This document shows, piece after piece, positions 41,201 through 51,674 of a stretch of DNA of 64,000 nt. Below the pieces are notes generated by a model, which worked only from the letters and a program-made list of their open reading frames with translations, did not search any database and was not told the origin of the DNA. The first letter of the stretch is position 1, and each line of letters begins with the position of its first letter. Position numbers and translations under genes: made by a program. Source of the DNA: Ptychodera flava (Eukaryota > Hemichordata > Enteropneusta > Ptychoderidae); NCBI RefSeq assembly GCF_041260155.1, contig NC_091936.1, forward strand, positions 44,490,930 to 44,554,929, read 5' to 3'.

Positions 41201-41390
41201 GGTGCATGTCGCCATCAGCACTGTGCAGTCAATGTCAGAGTGCCCAATGGCGCAAAGCTTCAAGCCATCCTTCATTGTACATAACAAGATCAGATGTGGC
41301 AGAGTACAAAGTTCATCATTTGTAAATGCATTATATCGTGGATGCAAGGCTGTGTTTTCACTTTGTAAAATAACAGATGAGCCATCTTGA
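31809..41390 (+). CDS. Five-exon gene of unknown family (401 aa)
   Basis: Exons 31809-32247, 35156-35262, 36597-36772, 37736-37844 and 41016-41390. Phases match at every junction (1/1, 0/0, 2/2, 0/0) and the lengths sum to 1206 nt, a single frame of 401 codons plus stop. I do not recognise the product. The first 50 residues are low complexity (G, S, D, N; acidic), followed by about 350 residues with mixed helical character, including a W-x-W-V-E-V-C-C-E-H-G segment in exon 3 and a C-terminal domain with V-C-H-A-L-A-T-A-M-D-S-P-F-G-N. No signal peptide, membrane segment or zinc-binding pattern is evident, so a cytosolic or nuclear protein is likely. A sixth candidate exon at 37131-37228 was left out because its phases do not fit. 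Confidence 0.7.
32938..33190 (+). repeat. Tandem repeat, about 36-bp unit
   Basis: The unit AATTCAATACAGCCTAACTA + TACATGTGCGTTGCA is repeated about seven times with short variant units. In intron 1 of the unknown gene. Confidence 0.75.
34313..34953. mobile_element. Inverted-repeat element, about 205-bp arms
   Basis: Arms 34313-34515 and 34745-34953 are inverted copies about 85-90% alike by eye (TAAGGTAGCAACATACC / GGTATGTCGCTACCTTA, GCTTGTCATGTGACTATTAT). The loop is about 225 bp. The AAGGTAG end resembles MITE family A. In intron 1 of the unknown gene. Confidence 0.8.
35156..35262 (+). CDS. Unknown gene, exon 2
   Basis: 107 nt, phase 1 in, phase 0 out, after a T-rich acceptor ending atgtag and before donor gtgagt. 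Reads Y-L-D-C-K-E-D-R-F-S-V-L-L-S-E-F then a histidine-rich stretch (THHSFLHHTRQ). Confidence 0.72.
35480..36010 (+). repeat. Diverged tandem core units of the pearl-like family
   Basis: About four units of 130-160 bp carrying CAATTTTCCCATTTTTGGTC, 'AAACTGCTTGTCTG' and 'AGGTTC' positions in the same order as 42.4-43.0 kb. In intron 2 of the unknown gene. Confidence 0.5.
36597..36772 (+). CDS. Unknown gene, exon 3
   Basis: 176 nt, phase 0 in, phase 2 out. Acceptor ttctag, donor gtatgt. Reads D-F-S-K-L-K-T-K-Q-D-Y through L-W-R-W-V-E-V-C-C-E-H-G-P-G-R and a helix D-E-L-F-N-D-L-L-V-A-I-V. Confidence 0.72.
37736..37844 (+). CDS. Unknown gene, exon 4
   Basis: 109 nt, phase 2 in, phase 0 out. Acceptor ttacag, donor gtaggt. 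Reads V-R-K-S-S-I-Q-I-C-G-R-S then L-L-Q-I-I-S-L-D-E. Too short to be noticed as a long open frame; accepted on splice sites and phase. Confidence 0.62.
39577..39738. mobile_element. Fold-back MITE, 162 bp
   Basis: GAAATAAC at the left end and GTTATTTC at the right end, with inverted inner arms (GAGGAAAGCC...TTAACGGG and CCCGTTAATTTGGCTTTCCTC). The apex is only about 13 nt. In the last intron of the unknown gene. Confidence 0.78.
40176..40232 (-). other. PHD-finger-like coding fragment
   Basis: A 19-codon segment bounded by cag and gtatct on the minus strand reads C-V-C-C-D-S-C-D-V-W-Y-H-Q-E-C-M, the C-x2-C and W-Y-H-x2-C half of a PHD finger. Such fingers are common in the first open frame of CR1-like LINEs and in chromatin proteins. 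It lies antisense in the last intron of the unknown gene with no convincing neighbours, so a transposon remnant is more likely. Confidence 0.35.
40282..40336 (+). repeat. 27-bp tandem duplication
   Basis: TTTCTTTGGCTGCTGGATAA plus GGTTCCA occurs twice head to tail. Confidence 0.8.
41016..41390 (+). CDS. Unknown gene, last exon with stop
   Basis: 375 nt after an excellent acceptor (T-rich tract ending tgcag), phase 0, ending at TGA 41388-41390. 124 residues starting D-V-S-D-D-Q-L-S-D-S and ending I-T-D-E-P-S. The sequence after the stop is AT-rich and unremarkable, as expected for a 3' UTR. Confidence 0.75.
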   Translation, partial: DVSDDQLSDSKQYIPQLVCHALATAMDSPFGNSYYKTMYQLALHGLSSPRVETKPVEMILSRVHVAISTVQSMSECPMAQSFKPSFIVHNKIRCGRVQSSSFVNALYRGCKAVFSLCKITDEPS

Positions 41391-42001
41391 TTTGTACCGA
41401 ATATTGATAACATTAAAATATGTAGGAATAATGAACAGTACCATTGAATTTTACAAGGATGCCCGCAGTACATTAATACAACCTGCCACACATATATACT
41501 GTGTACTAGTACTCATATACAAATATACACAGGTTCTAGATCTGTGTGTGTGTTGTGTGTGTATATGCATATACATGTATCTAATTAAAAGTACAGAAAG
41601 TTTTTTGTTGCTGTGAAAATTGCCATTTTTGTAAAACTACTTTTTTCTGTATTCTCTATACGAATGATGGAATACCAACCTAGGTTATTCAGAAATTCAG
41701 AATTACTGTCTTAAACATGCATTCAGTGGTGTCACATCAACATCCTACATTCAAAGTTACACCTTTCAATTTGAGATAATACTGTTATATTTACACGTTT
41801 ATAACACTTCACTTGTATTATTTTTGTAAGTTATTTCCTCAGGATGTTGGACTTTACAATGTGTAAGATTTTTACTTTCATAGTTCAAATCATAGATCCT
41901 AGTTTCTCTAGTTTCTATGTTTAAATTTACTTTTTTGTGTAGATTTTTGATAAAACTTGTTTTTTTTTTCTTTTTTAAGCTCTTTGCAGAAAGTTCGTTT
42001 G

Positions 42002-43010
42002 TTAGCTCTCATTTGGTATACCAAAGAGAGCTAATCGTATAAGGTGAATCATTTCATATGCATCTCATTTACATGTCGTCTGTGTGTATGCATGTATGTA
42101 TGTATGTATGTAAGTATGTATGTCTGTCAGTCTGTCCAGATCAAAAACTCCTAAAGCGCAGCAGCTACCTGCTTAGTATTTGATGTACAGGTGCATCTAG
42201 GGGTTGAGATGTATATTTGTTCAAATGAACATGTCAGTGTCAAAAATATGCAAATGAGGTAAAAAAAGGAAAAATCCTGCAAACTGCTAAAACTCAGTAA
42301 CCGTTGGTCAGATTTGGTTGAAACTTGGTATGTAGGTTCCTTTAGGTATTCTAAATTAGGTGTGTACAACTGAGGATGATATTTGTGTGTTTGTATTTTT
42401 GGGTAATTTTTTTCAGATTTTTAGTAGTAAAAAAAACTTTTTCTGAAATAGCTTGTCCGATTGCTTTGAAAGTTGGTATCCATGTTCCTCGGGATGACCT
42501 CAGTCAAGTTTGTAAAAATTGTAGTGAATTTTTAGTATTTGTAATTTTGGGGCAATTTTCCCCATTTTTGGTCAAAATTTTTTTCCTCCAAAAACTACTC
42601 ATCTGATGCCTTTGGTATTTGGTATGCAGGTTCATAAGGTTGATCAAAATGTGATGTATTAGTATTCTTATGAAATTTGCAATTTTGTATTTTTTGGGCA
42701 ATTTTTGTCATTTTTGGTCAAAAATGTATTTCTCAAAAACTGCTCATTTTATATCTTTCATGTTTTGTGTACAGGTTCCTAGGGTTTATCGTAATATGAT
42801 ATATTGAAATGAGGATGAAATCTGCAATTTTGTATTTTTGGGGCAATTTTTGTTATTTTGGTCAAAAAATTTGTTTCACAAAATCTTTTTAATAGCTTTG
42901 ATATTGAGTAGAATTTTCCTATGTATGGTCTTAATTTAATATGTTCGAATTATATCTTTATCAATTACATATTTTTGCAGTTATATTTGCCATTTTGGTC
43001 TGGCTCACCT
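42002..43010 (+). mobile_element. Helentron/'pearl'-like element: hairpin, microsatellite, tandem core
   Basis: It begins with a hairpin (TTAGCTCTC / GAGAGCTAA enclosing TTTGGTATACCAAA), then a (TATG)n/(TCTG)n microsatellite at 42080-42135, a unique segment with ACCTGTACATC-type sequence, and at least four diverged units of about 125-150 bp marked by TTTTTGG(G)GCAATTTT and TTTTGGTCAAAA. This order matches bivalve pearl and sea-urchin Tsp elements, which are non-autonomous Helentron relatives. Confidence 0.55.
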
Positions 43011-43525
43011 GAAGTAGGCTGTCAAAGATTTCCTCCTTCATCAACACGTGTCGCATAAAGTTATTCTCTACATAACACAAGGAGCTCTATCAGCTGCCAG
43101 GTCGCTTGTTTTAAATGTTTAGAGAAATGTCTCTTCAAGTTCCTAGTTTTATGAAGCTTCCTAATTTTTTGATGGAAAAAACTTACAGAAATAGTCCACA
43201 GTATTGATTCCATTACTTTTTCAGGTTGTGTTGATATGAACAAATTAATAAATATTTGTGAAAGATTTTCTGATTTTTGGCGATTTTATACCTACAGGAA
43301 CTAAGAATACATAATGTGGTGATCTCGTGAGCATTTCATATGGTAAACTGTGTTTGGTGTTAAAACATGGTAAAAGAATCATTAGAAAGCACAGCTGAAG
43401 GTGATTTAGCAGGTTTGGTTTCCAACAAATATTCAAAACTTTTTTCAATGTTTGAACTATCAGGGTTGTAAATAGCTCCTACTCTTCCTGTCATTGTATC
43501 TCTTTAATAAACATTGTTTATACTA

Positions 43526-43822
43526 AAGGGTGGACCATTTGATATCCTGATGGGGGATCTGGAAGATTTTTAGAAAAAAATAGATTCCAAGCAATCTGCC
43601 AGTAAAAACTTGACTTAACCCTTTCACCCTCCGTTCCCTGTACCGGTATACAGGTCCAACTTTACCATAGAAAACAATGGATTTGGGACAAACCATGGCG
43701 GTGAAAGGGTTAAAGAAAAGGTGGGAGAGTGGAAAAAAATACTGTACAGTGGATCAGGTTGAAAATAGTGCTATCTCATCAATCTTCAGACCACCCCCCA
43801 GGATATCAAACGGTCCACCCCC
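43526..43822. mobile_element. MITE with GGGTGGACC termini, host of a nested MITE
   Basis: The left end GGGTGGACCATTTGATATCC and the inverted right end GGATATCAAACGGTCCACCC define a 297-bp element. A second element sits inside it at 43615-43713. Confidence 0.72.
43615..43713. mobile_element. piggyBac-type MITE, 99 bp, nested
   Basis: TTAACCCTTTCACC at the left and GGTGAAAGGGTTAA at the right form perfect inverted termini beginning with TTAA, the target and terminal signature of piggyBac elements. Inserted into the GGGTGGACC element. Confidence 0.72.
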
Positions 43823-44300
43823 ATGTCTCTGTGCACACATTTTACAATGCACTGCATCATAGTTGAAGATTCCAAGTCAGGTCAGGATTTGAAAGGAATA
43901 GTCAGGTTCACCACAGTTAAAAATCTTAAGTTGATCTCAGTGCCATCATCCTTGTGACATATAGGTTTTATAAGTTATTCCAAAAGTGGATGCACCAGTT
44001 GCACTGGAAGAGAACAATGTGTACTTCTCCGTGAACGGTTTCTGAGTCAATGGTTGTATGTTGAAATCTCTCTGTGTATCTGGTGTATGAGCAAAATGTA
44101 AACATCGGTTGCATGTTGTTAAGCATTTCAGTCAAGGTTGTCTGTTGTTCATGAAAATCAAGAAAAGGTAGCTCTTTTCCTGTATTTGCCAACACATAAC
44201 TGTCTTGCGTGTTGATTGTCTTAGACATCACATACTAAGTAGAAGAGGACAGGAAACTAATAAATTGATGTATAATAGTCGCGCCAGCGGCTTACTGACT

Positions 44301-44600
44301 ACGCATGCGCTTATTCATAATATACTATGCGAGCAACCGGAAGTGTACCCTTCTTTCATGGGCGCCGCCATGTTTGTTTTTTTGAGTACTCGTAAATAAA
44401 CAAAAACGAAACAAATTACCATTATATAACATGCCTTTTATAAAATATACCTCTTTTATGAGCCAGTAAATGTTATTATGCACCTTGTCGCTGATACAAA
44501 ATATCGTTAATATAGATAAAGGGAGAAAATTGTCGTGCATATGAACGGAGGCATACGCAAAGAATGCTGGGATTTAATTATAGAAGAGCGCCCCCTGTGT
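44301..44600. promoter_or_regulatory. Cluster of housekeeping-promoter motifs with no gene attached
   Basis: Within 300 bp: an NRF1-like palindrome (ACGCATGCGC, 44301-44310), an ETS site (ACCGGAAGTG, 44336-44345), a YY1-like site (GCCGCCATG, 44364-44372), a ZNF143-like AATGCTGGGAT near 44562 and a CTCF-like GCGCCCCCTGTG near 44588. These co-occur in animal CpG-type promoters. No confident exon follows in either direction within 1.5 kb. Confidence 0.4.
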
Positions 44601-44619
44601 CAATAATTAGATTCAAAAA

Positions 44620-46196
44620 TTGCCAGTTTTTAGACGGAACGCTGTAGTTTTCAGCACGAGGGACCGTGTTTTCAGCTTGCAAGTGGAAGGTGGGCAGTGC
44701 GGTTACCATTGCAATGATAATGATTGCATAATACGTCCCTTGTTTAACGCAATAGGCTGTTATCATTGTAAAAATTGCCAATTTTTGTCCAAAATTTTTA
44801 CACGTTACAGAAAATCTATACCTCCTCTGCTGCAGGGTTTGACATCGTGTACGTATGTGAACTGCTTTCATCAGAGGGAAACTGGGCATAGTTGTCATAT
44901 AAACGTTTATGAAGTAACAATTAATTACATTTTATCATGAATCAATACAAATAACATCGCCAATCTTAACCCCTGGCGCGACACCAAGGGCTGAGCCCTA
45001 TATAATATCAATATTATTCACTCTGAGTGCCTGTATATATAACTATTTTATCATTACATCCAGCTGTTTGTTATATATTTATCACTCTTCATGGGCCAAA
45101 GCACACTAAGAAGCCAATGTAATCACAGCCAATCTGTGTATGTCAGTCTGTCTGTATGTCCATCCATCACCAGTCTTTCTGTAGACCAGTTTGTGGAGCT
45201 CATAAGTGAATAATTTCCACATTAAATGTGGCAAGCTTTGGAATGTTTAGATGGTTATCTATAATCCAATGGAATCTTGTATACGTTGATAAAAGAATGA
45301 GAAAAAAAACCATGATTTTTCATAATCTGCAATTTATATTGATAAGAGTGATTATTTTATTATTGGTACGTATGATAGGAGGAACAATGTATGCGATAGT
45401 TTGATTGAGAAGCATAAAATTCAAATATATGTATTTTTGAAGTTTTTACCGACTTTTTGTCAAAAGTCTTGTTTTCGAGGGTCACAGATCAGATACCAGG
45501 TATCAAATTTGGTATCAAATTTTAGTTTGTCTGCCTGTAGTCAGACTGGTGATAATACAATATATATATGTTCCTAAATCGATTAACATGACTACATTCC
45601 AATAAATTATATTATCACCAGAAAAGGCCCCAGGATCTAACAACGAGCCATGCTTTGAAATCAGATTTTTTCCTGGTCATGATCATAATGGAAATATATG
45701 TTAAGGTGCCTCACAATGACTATCGTGAAGTGGATGGAGATTGAAGAGAATTGCAGCTCAACAGCTGTGATCAAATATCAGGGCAACGCCTCATTAATTA
45801 AACAAGGAAATAATAATGAAGATCAAAATCATCCAACTTTGAACATGTCCGTCAGGATCAATGATCCAAATCCCCTACCTTCATATCACATCCCCTTCGC
45901 CACCCCAACCCTGAAGTACCCAGCACACGAACTCTAACCTCCGTGATGAAATCTAGAATATAAACTTCCCTTTTCAGAGGAGGAAATGAAGGTATACGTA
46001 TGTCTTCATGTTTAGTAGTTGCACCAAATCTCCAGTACCGTACGAACGTGAAGTCTAGAGGACAAAAAGTTCTAACTCTATACATGTAATACTATTATTG
46101 AGTACATGCCCGTAGCGGTTTACCTTTTGATGCTTTGACCCAGGGACTTTCAGCCAAAGGTCAAACATAGTAACAACACCCTCTAGGTAATATTTG
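44620..46196. other. Intergenic sequence upstream of the GT-like/ankyrin gene
   Basis: No supported exon. A 106-codon open frame at 44620-44940 is matched by an equally long one on the other strand and is not convincing. Confidence 0.4.
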
Positions 46197-46204
46197 TGAC
46201 GTCA
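46197..46204. promoter_or_regulatory. Perfect CRE palindrome upstream of the GT-like/ankyrin gene
   Basis: TGACGTCA lies 79 nt before the proposed ATG at 46283, the consensus site for CREB/ATF bZIP factors. No transcript start is known here, so promoter use is an inference. Confidence 0.35.
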
Positions 46205-46282
46205 TTATCAAGCGAAACGAAAGAAGCTTACTTTGTCTGCACAAGCAATATACCGGGAACAAATTTAGAGCTGAGAACAACG

Positions 46283-46304
46283 ATGGGTGACCAGGATGTT
46301 GACG
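46283..46304 (+). CDS. GT-like/ankyrin gene, start exon
   Basis: ATG plus seven codons (M-G-D-Q-D-V-D) ending at donor gtgagt in phase 1. The next exon starts with AT after a ttag acceptor, so the joined codon is GAT and the downstream methionine at 47824 becomes internal. The downstream ATG could still be the start if this exon is not used. Confidence 0.55.
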
Positions 46305-46908
46305 GTGAGTACAATGCTACCAAATTATTGGGAGAGGTGTTATTCCAGTCTTTGGATCAAACAGACGGCTTACCAATTTATTATTTCCTCGTACTCCACC
46401 AAGGGTAGGGTCTTGATATACGCCTCTAGTGCCTGGCTACGGTGTCACGGCAATGTGTTTTGTTTGTTTTGTTTAGACTCTAGTAAATACAGCAATATAT
46501 GCAAAAGGTTTGCCGTGATAGTACGGGGTATTTCAATAATTACGATTTTCATATTTCGACAAGATGTCTGTGCAGCTGTCGTTTCACGATAAACGATTGA
46601 CACTATAAAGTATTCCACGGCAAGCCTAATTGACAAAATCTACCAAATTGTGACGAGAATGGCGAATGCATATTTATTATGACGTATAAAACCGTGTGAA
46701 AACGAAAGAGTTAATTGTTACCTTCGACCACATCTCCATGAAAACAAGCAATCACATAAGGGTTCACATATTTTGGTCAAAGGTCAACAGTTTACACAGA
46801 TACAAGTATTTAGTTAAATTTTTAAGGACGGTTAAAAACTACAACTAGAAAACCAAAGCTAACCTCGTCCAAAAAGGTTTGGCATGTCCTTCTAAGGTGA
46901 TATATATA

Positions 46909-46958
<50 letters not shown>

Positions 46959-47052
46959 TACGTATGTCTGTCTGTCTGTATGTATGTATGTATGTATGTA
47001 TGTATGTATGTATGTATGTATGTATGTATGTATGTATGTATGTATGTGTGTA

Positions 47053-47083
<31 letters not shown>

Positions 47084-50000
47084 CTTGTGCGAGTTGTTTT
47101 TTCTGTTTCGTTTTTCTTTGTCAGTTGACGTAATTGGAGGTATGTTTACATTAGTTGCACTGACAAACTGGGATGTTCAGACGCTTTATGCATTAAATAC
47201 AATATCAAATACCAAAATCTATCTGATGCAAGCCTGAGCTGCTGGCCTATATAGCCTACCTTAGCTGTATCACAATGTATTTCAGTTTATACAGTGCATT
47301 ATTTGCTATCACCCGTCGTTATTATCCCCTGCACATTACTTGGCTCCAACACTAGCCAACGTCAAGGATTGTTGCAACCCGTGTTTCACTCATTTTAAAC
47401 GTTTACCGAGAAAATTAAGCATAAAGTATTGTCTGAAAAGTGACATTTGATGATATATTCGAAATGCGGACGTTTTACTCCAAAGTACTTAGTACAACCA
47501 TCACTGTCACATATAAAGCAATGGGCATATGGTATTACCAATGTAAATAGGACATGGTTATTTTACTAAATATGCATGGGTCAGCCAATTAAAATAGCGC
47601 ACCGTCGTATTGCTAAACGTATATTTGTCAACCAACGGAAATGGGGCATGGTGGTATTACTGAAACATATATTTGCCAGCCAAGAAAATAAGGCACAGTG
47701 ATACTACTAAAACATATATAGGTCAGCCAATTTTGAGCCAGTTTTTAACGGGGCCTAGCTTACTCAATGTACTGCATGTAACCTCCCTCTAGTAAATTAC
47801 AGTGGATTTATTGTTGCTTAGATATGCCTGGCGTATTGATTGTTGGCACCGAGTGGTGGCCTAACAAAAGTAGGCTGGAGGTCTCGTTCGTGCAGAGAGA
47901 CTGCGCATGTCTGTTGCTAAGGCACAAGATGGAAGTTCACTGTACCGTGATATCAGCAACACAGGAGGAGAAGGAAGATGCGGGGAAACTTGGAGTAAAG
48001 TTACTTATTCCAAACAAACTTTCTAGTCAGAAATATGAACAGATGGTGTCATTCCAGACACACTTCTCAAATCTAAAAGAACTTAGAAACATCCATTTAA
48101 TTCTTGGCCACGATTACAATGGTGGAACACTGCCAGCAGCCCAAAGTATCCGAAGGAAGATATTTCCCGATGCTAAATTAGGATCACTATTATACAGCTT
48201 GCCCAAAACCACAATTTCCTCAAACGGAGCACACGAGGACATGGTCTCAGCAAAGAAGGCGCGATACGATGTCGATTTGGTTCTGTCTATCGGGCCAAAA
48301 ATCTTGTCTTACATCCAGCAAACATTGACACCATCAGCAAGCATACTTCACATTCACAACTTACCGAGTGTTATCGATCTGTTTACAAAATACGCGGCCA
48401 AAGAAGCAACTCAACACGATGTAGTTGAAGTTATATCGCCACATTTTCTTCCGAATGACATCGAAACAGGGAGTTCAGAATTTAGCAAAAACGATGTGAT
48501 AGCTAAAGCTATCGGTCAGTCAATAGATCAAGACTCTATGACTATGTCCAAAGTTAAGTGGAAAATTCGGGGTGTTTCTGAAAGGCACTGTGAATATTAC
48601 AACAAACGTCTACGTGAAATGTCCAAGGGTGCAACGTGCCTGGAGGTCGATTCGAGTCCTTTCACGAAATTAGATGATGTACTCGACGATATTAAAAGAA
48701 GCCAACTCACTTTGCTCAGCGGAGAAGACGATCATACATTCTGCATCTTTGGTTTTCTTGCCTGTGTTTTTGGAGTACCGACCTTAGTCGATGGGAATTC
48801 GAGCCTGGCTACCTTTCTCAAGACACAGTGTCCACTTTTGGCAGACAAGTTTATCGTTCAAACAGGTGATGCTCCGTCCACCAGTTCAAACGATGAAAAC
48901 TGCAACATTTGGAAGACAAGAATAACCCAGGTTCTTGAAGGTTATTCAGCTCACTTTGAGGCAGCTGTCGAGCTGAAGGACGCTTTGAGACATTGCATCA
49001 CACAAGGAGTCATAGCTGAATCCCGAAATCAATTTATTGAATGGTGCCTTTCGATCCTCCCAGAGAGGAACAGTCAACTCCTAGAAGGTAAAATAATACT
49101 ATGCATTCAATCTTTGACTGCGTTGTCTGCCGCACAACACGCATGTTTATTGATACATACATACATACATACATACATACATACATACATACATACATAC
49201 ATACATACATACATACATTTAAAGATATAATTGTTTTCATACAATCTTTCATTATCCGATTCGATTCTTTTTGCTAAATGAGACAAAGTCAGGTAAAATC
49301 GTTAGAATGAAGCATAACTTGTTCAAGGTAGAATGCCATGTACTGAAGCACAATGCAAAGTTAGGAACTCGTGTCAGCGGGTTATTATTACCCATCCACC
49401 ACAAAGCTATACTGTATCATTCATGAAGGGTACGAACTTTGAGTTCGACACAAACTCAACTCAGTCGAGTACACGAATTAAGGCTGCAATTTTGACTATT
49501 AAGTCCATACTCGAGTTATTGCAATATTATTTGTACACAAATGTAGTCATGTAGACTTTTCTTCACGATGCCAGAGTTTGTAACTACAGAAAATTCATCA
49601 CTGAATCAAAGTGATCGGTAACATAAAGAGCGCCCTCAAACATTAGAGCTGCAGTTATTTTAGTTGTCAGTGGCTAGTATTGCTGTCTTTCCAGTATAGT
49701 ATGGCCAATCCTAGATGCATTATTCTCATTGAATGTAACTTATCTTTGGGTCAATCAACAGGCCAGAAGTCAATATTTACTGCACATTTAAGTCGAGGGT
49801 TCGTCCCGGATTTACAACCTGAAAATACGCAGGATGAAAAGTACGATTACAAGGAAGATACCAAAACCAATTCTTCACCGGAAGATGCCGACGCTGTCGT
49901 CTATCAAGAACAGAGAGAGGTTTGCTTTATAAAACTAGCATTCAAAAAGTTCCAATACTGAGTGATAACAAAATAAAAATGAAAGACCGGTTCCAAAATC

Positions 50001-51061
50001 TACAAATTTTGCACTGGAGGGAGATGCCAATAATGAAATCTAACTCTTCATCAGTTCCTTCTTTGAATGTAACAATTTTCATAACAGTAACATGAGCTGT
50101 ATTATATCATAGGTATATGATTTCTATGTAATGTGTCTAAAAGGTAAATCGGAAGCTACAAATTTTCCTCCAGTTTTTCTCGCCTACGATTTCTACCCAC
50201 AACATATGCAATCATAAAGAAATTACATAACTTTTTGATTTAGGTAGTTCTCTCAGTAGTGAACTTGAAACATGCAGGCAGCGCCCTCAGGCATCATTTT
50301 ATCGCAAGTCAAACATTTTATCAGCATTCGGTATGAGTGTCGGTGTTGAAGATGAAATTCTTGCATGGTATTTTGTTCTAAGTGTTCGTAGCTGGGTATT
50401 GACATATTGTGGCGCAATAGCGGCTACGAAACCCCTGGAGCAAAATCAATGTCTTCGTATGGTTTCCTGCATTTGACTTATTAAACAATAAAAAGGTCAC
50501 ACAAGTTGGATTAACATGGATATCGAGTAGGGTTATGCTTCTTAAGATATGCTCGTATTTCAGTTTAATAGCCATTTTACAATTTTGCATTGTTACTATG
50601 AACATTCGTACGTACGACAAACATTTATGGTTCATCATGTCATATATCCATGCCATGATGTGGACTTGTGTCTGACCAAGAAAGCATCCATACCTCTCAT
50701 GATGATTTGATACCGAAAGGTCGATAGCTTCTTTATATCGCCCAGTAATATATATAATAATCCGTATTCCACGAGGAATGTTTTGGTTAAAAGCCTTACA
50801 CGGTCATATACCCTTCAAAACTAAAGACAGGTGACGACTCACAAATGGGCCAGTGTCTCAGTATCATCGCAGTAGGACAAGATAGTGGAAGTATTCCATT
50901 CATGATGCACATGGATTGTGACGCGGATGAGAATTTTACAGATCCAGTGAGTATTATTTCAAGTCACAGCTTTAAAAAGCCAGAGCTATTCCCAGAGTCA
51001 TCGGTGTTTAGTTAGAATAGTATTATTTCTACATTTCTATTGTTGTCTTTTTACGATTTCG

Positions 51062-51118
<57 letters not shown>

Positions 51119-51626
51119 TGCGGGAGAACAAATTTCCCTCGATGTCAAGGCAGAGATTGGGATTATATTTTTATTTCAGTATGCCCGTTAAAGACAGAAG
51201 ATCTTATTTTTGAGCAAAGGTTCACTCTCAGTTTTCGAAATTCAAAACTATTCCTTAACGGCCTTTGCAAGATCACTAGTGTACTGTAACTAATATATAT
51301 TTCTTCGCCACACATTTGTTACAGTTTGGGCCGATAGGGACTGCCGTTGCAGCTGATGACGTCAACGCTTTGAAACTATTTGTTGAACTCGGTGCCAATT
51401 TGTATGAAGTCAACAAGGTAAAATGTGACCTCTATTGTACTCTGTTCATCGGTTGTTCCTTTGTATGGAGCCACTTTATTCTTTATCTATGATTTGACGT
51501 CATAATTGCTGTTCACTTCTCGTGTTAAGATTTTATAATCCAAAGCAAACATATGCAGCCACGGAAATTCTTAATGGCTGGAATCTCAATCTCCTCCACC
51601 AAAATCATCATCGTACCATCTTCATT

Positions 51627-51674
<48 letters not shown>

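Noticed and set aside
44578-44940. Cysteine-containing 106-codon frame at 44620-44940
   Set aside because: An equally long frame exists on the opposite strand and there is no start context, splice site or family pattern.
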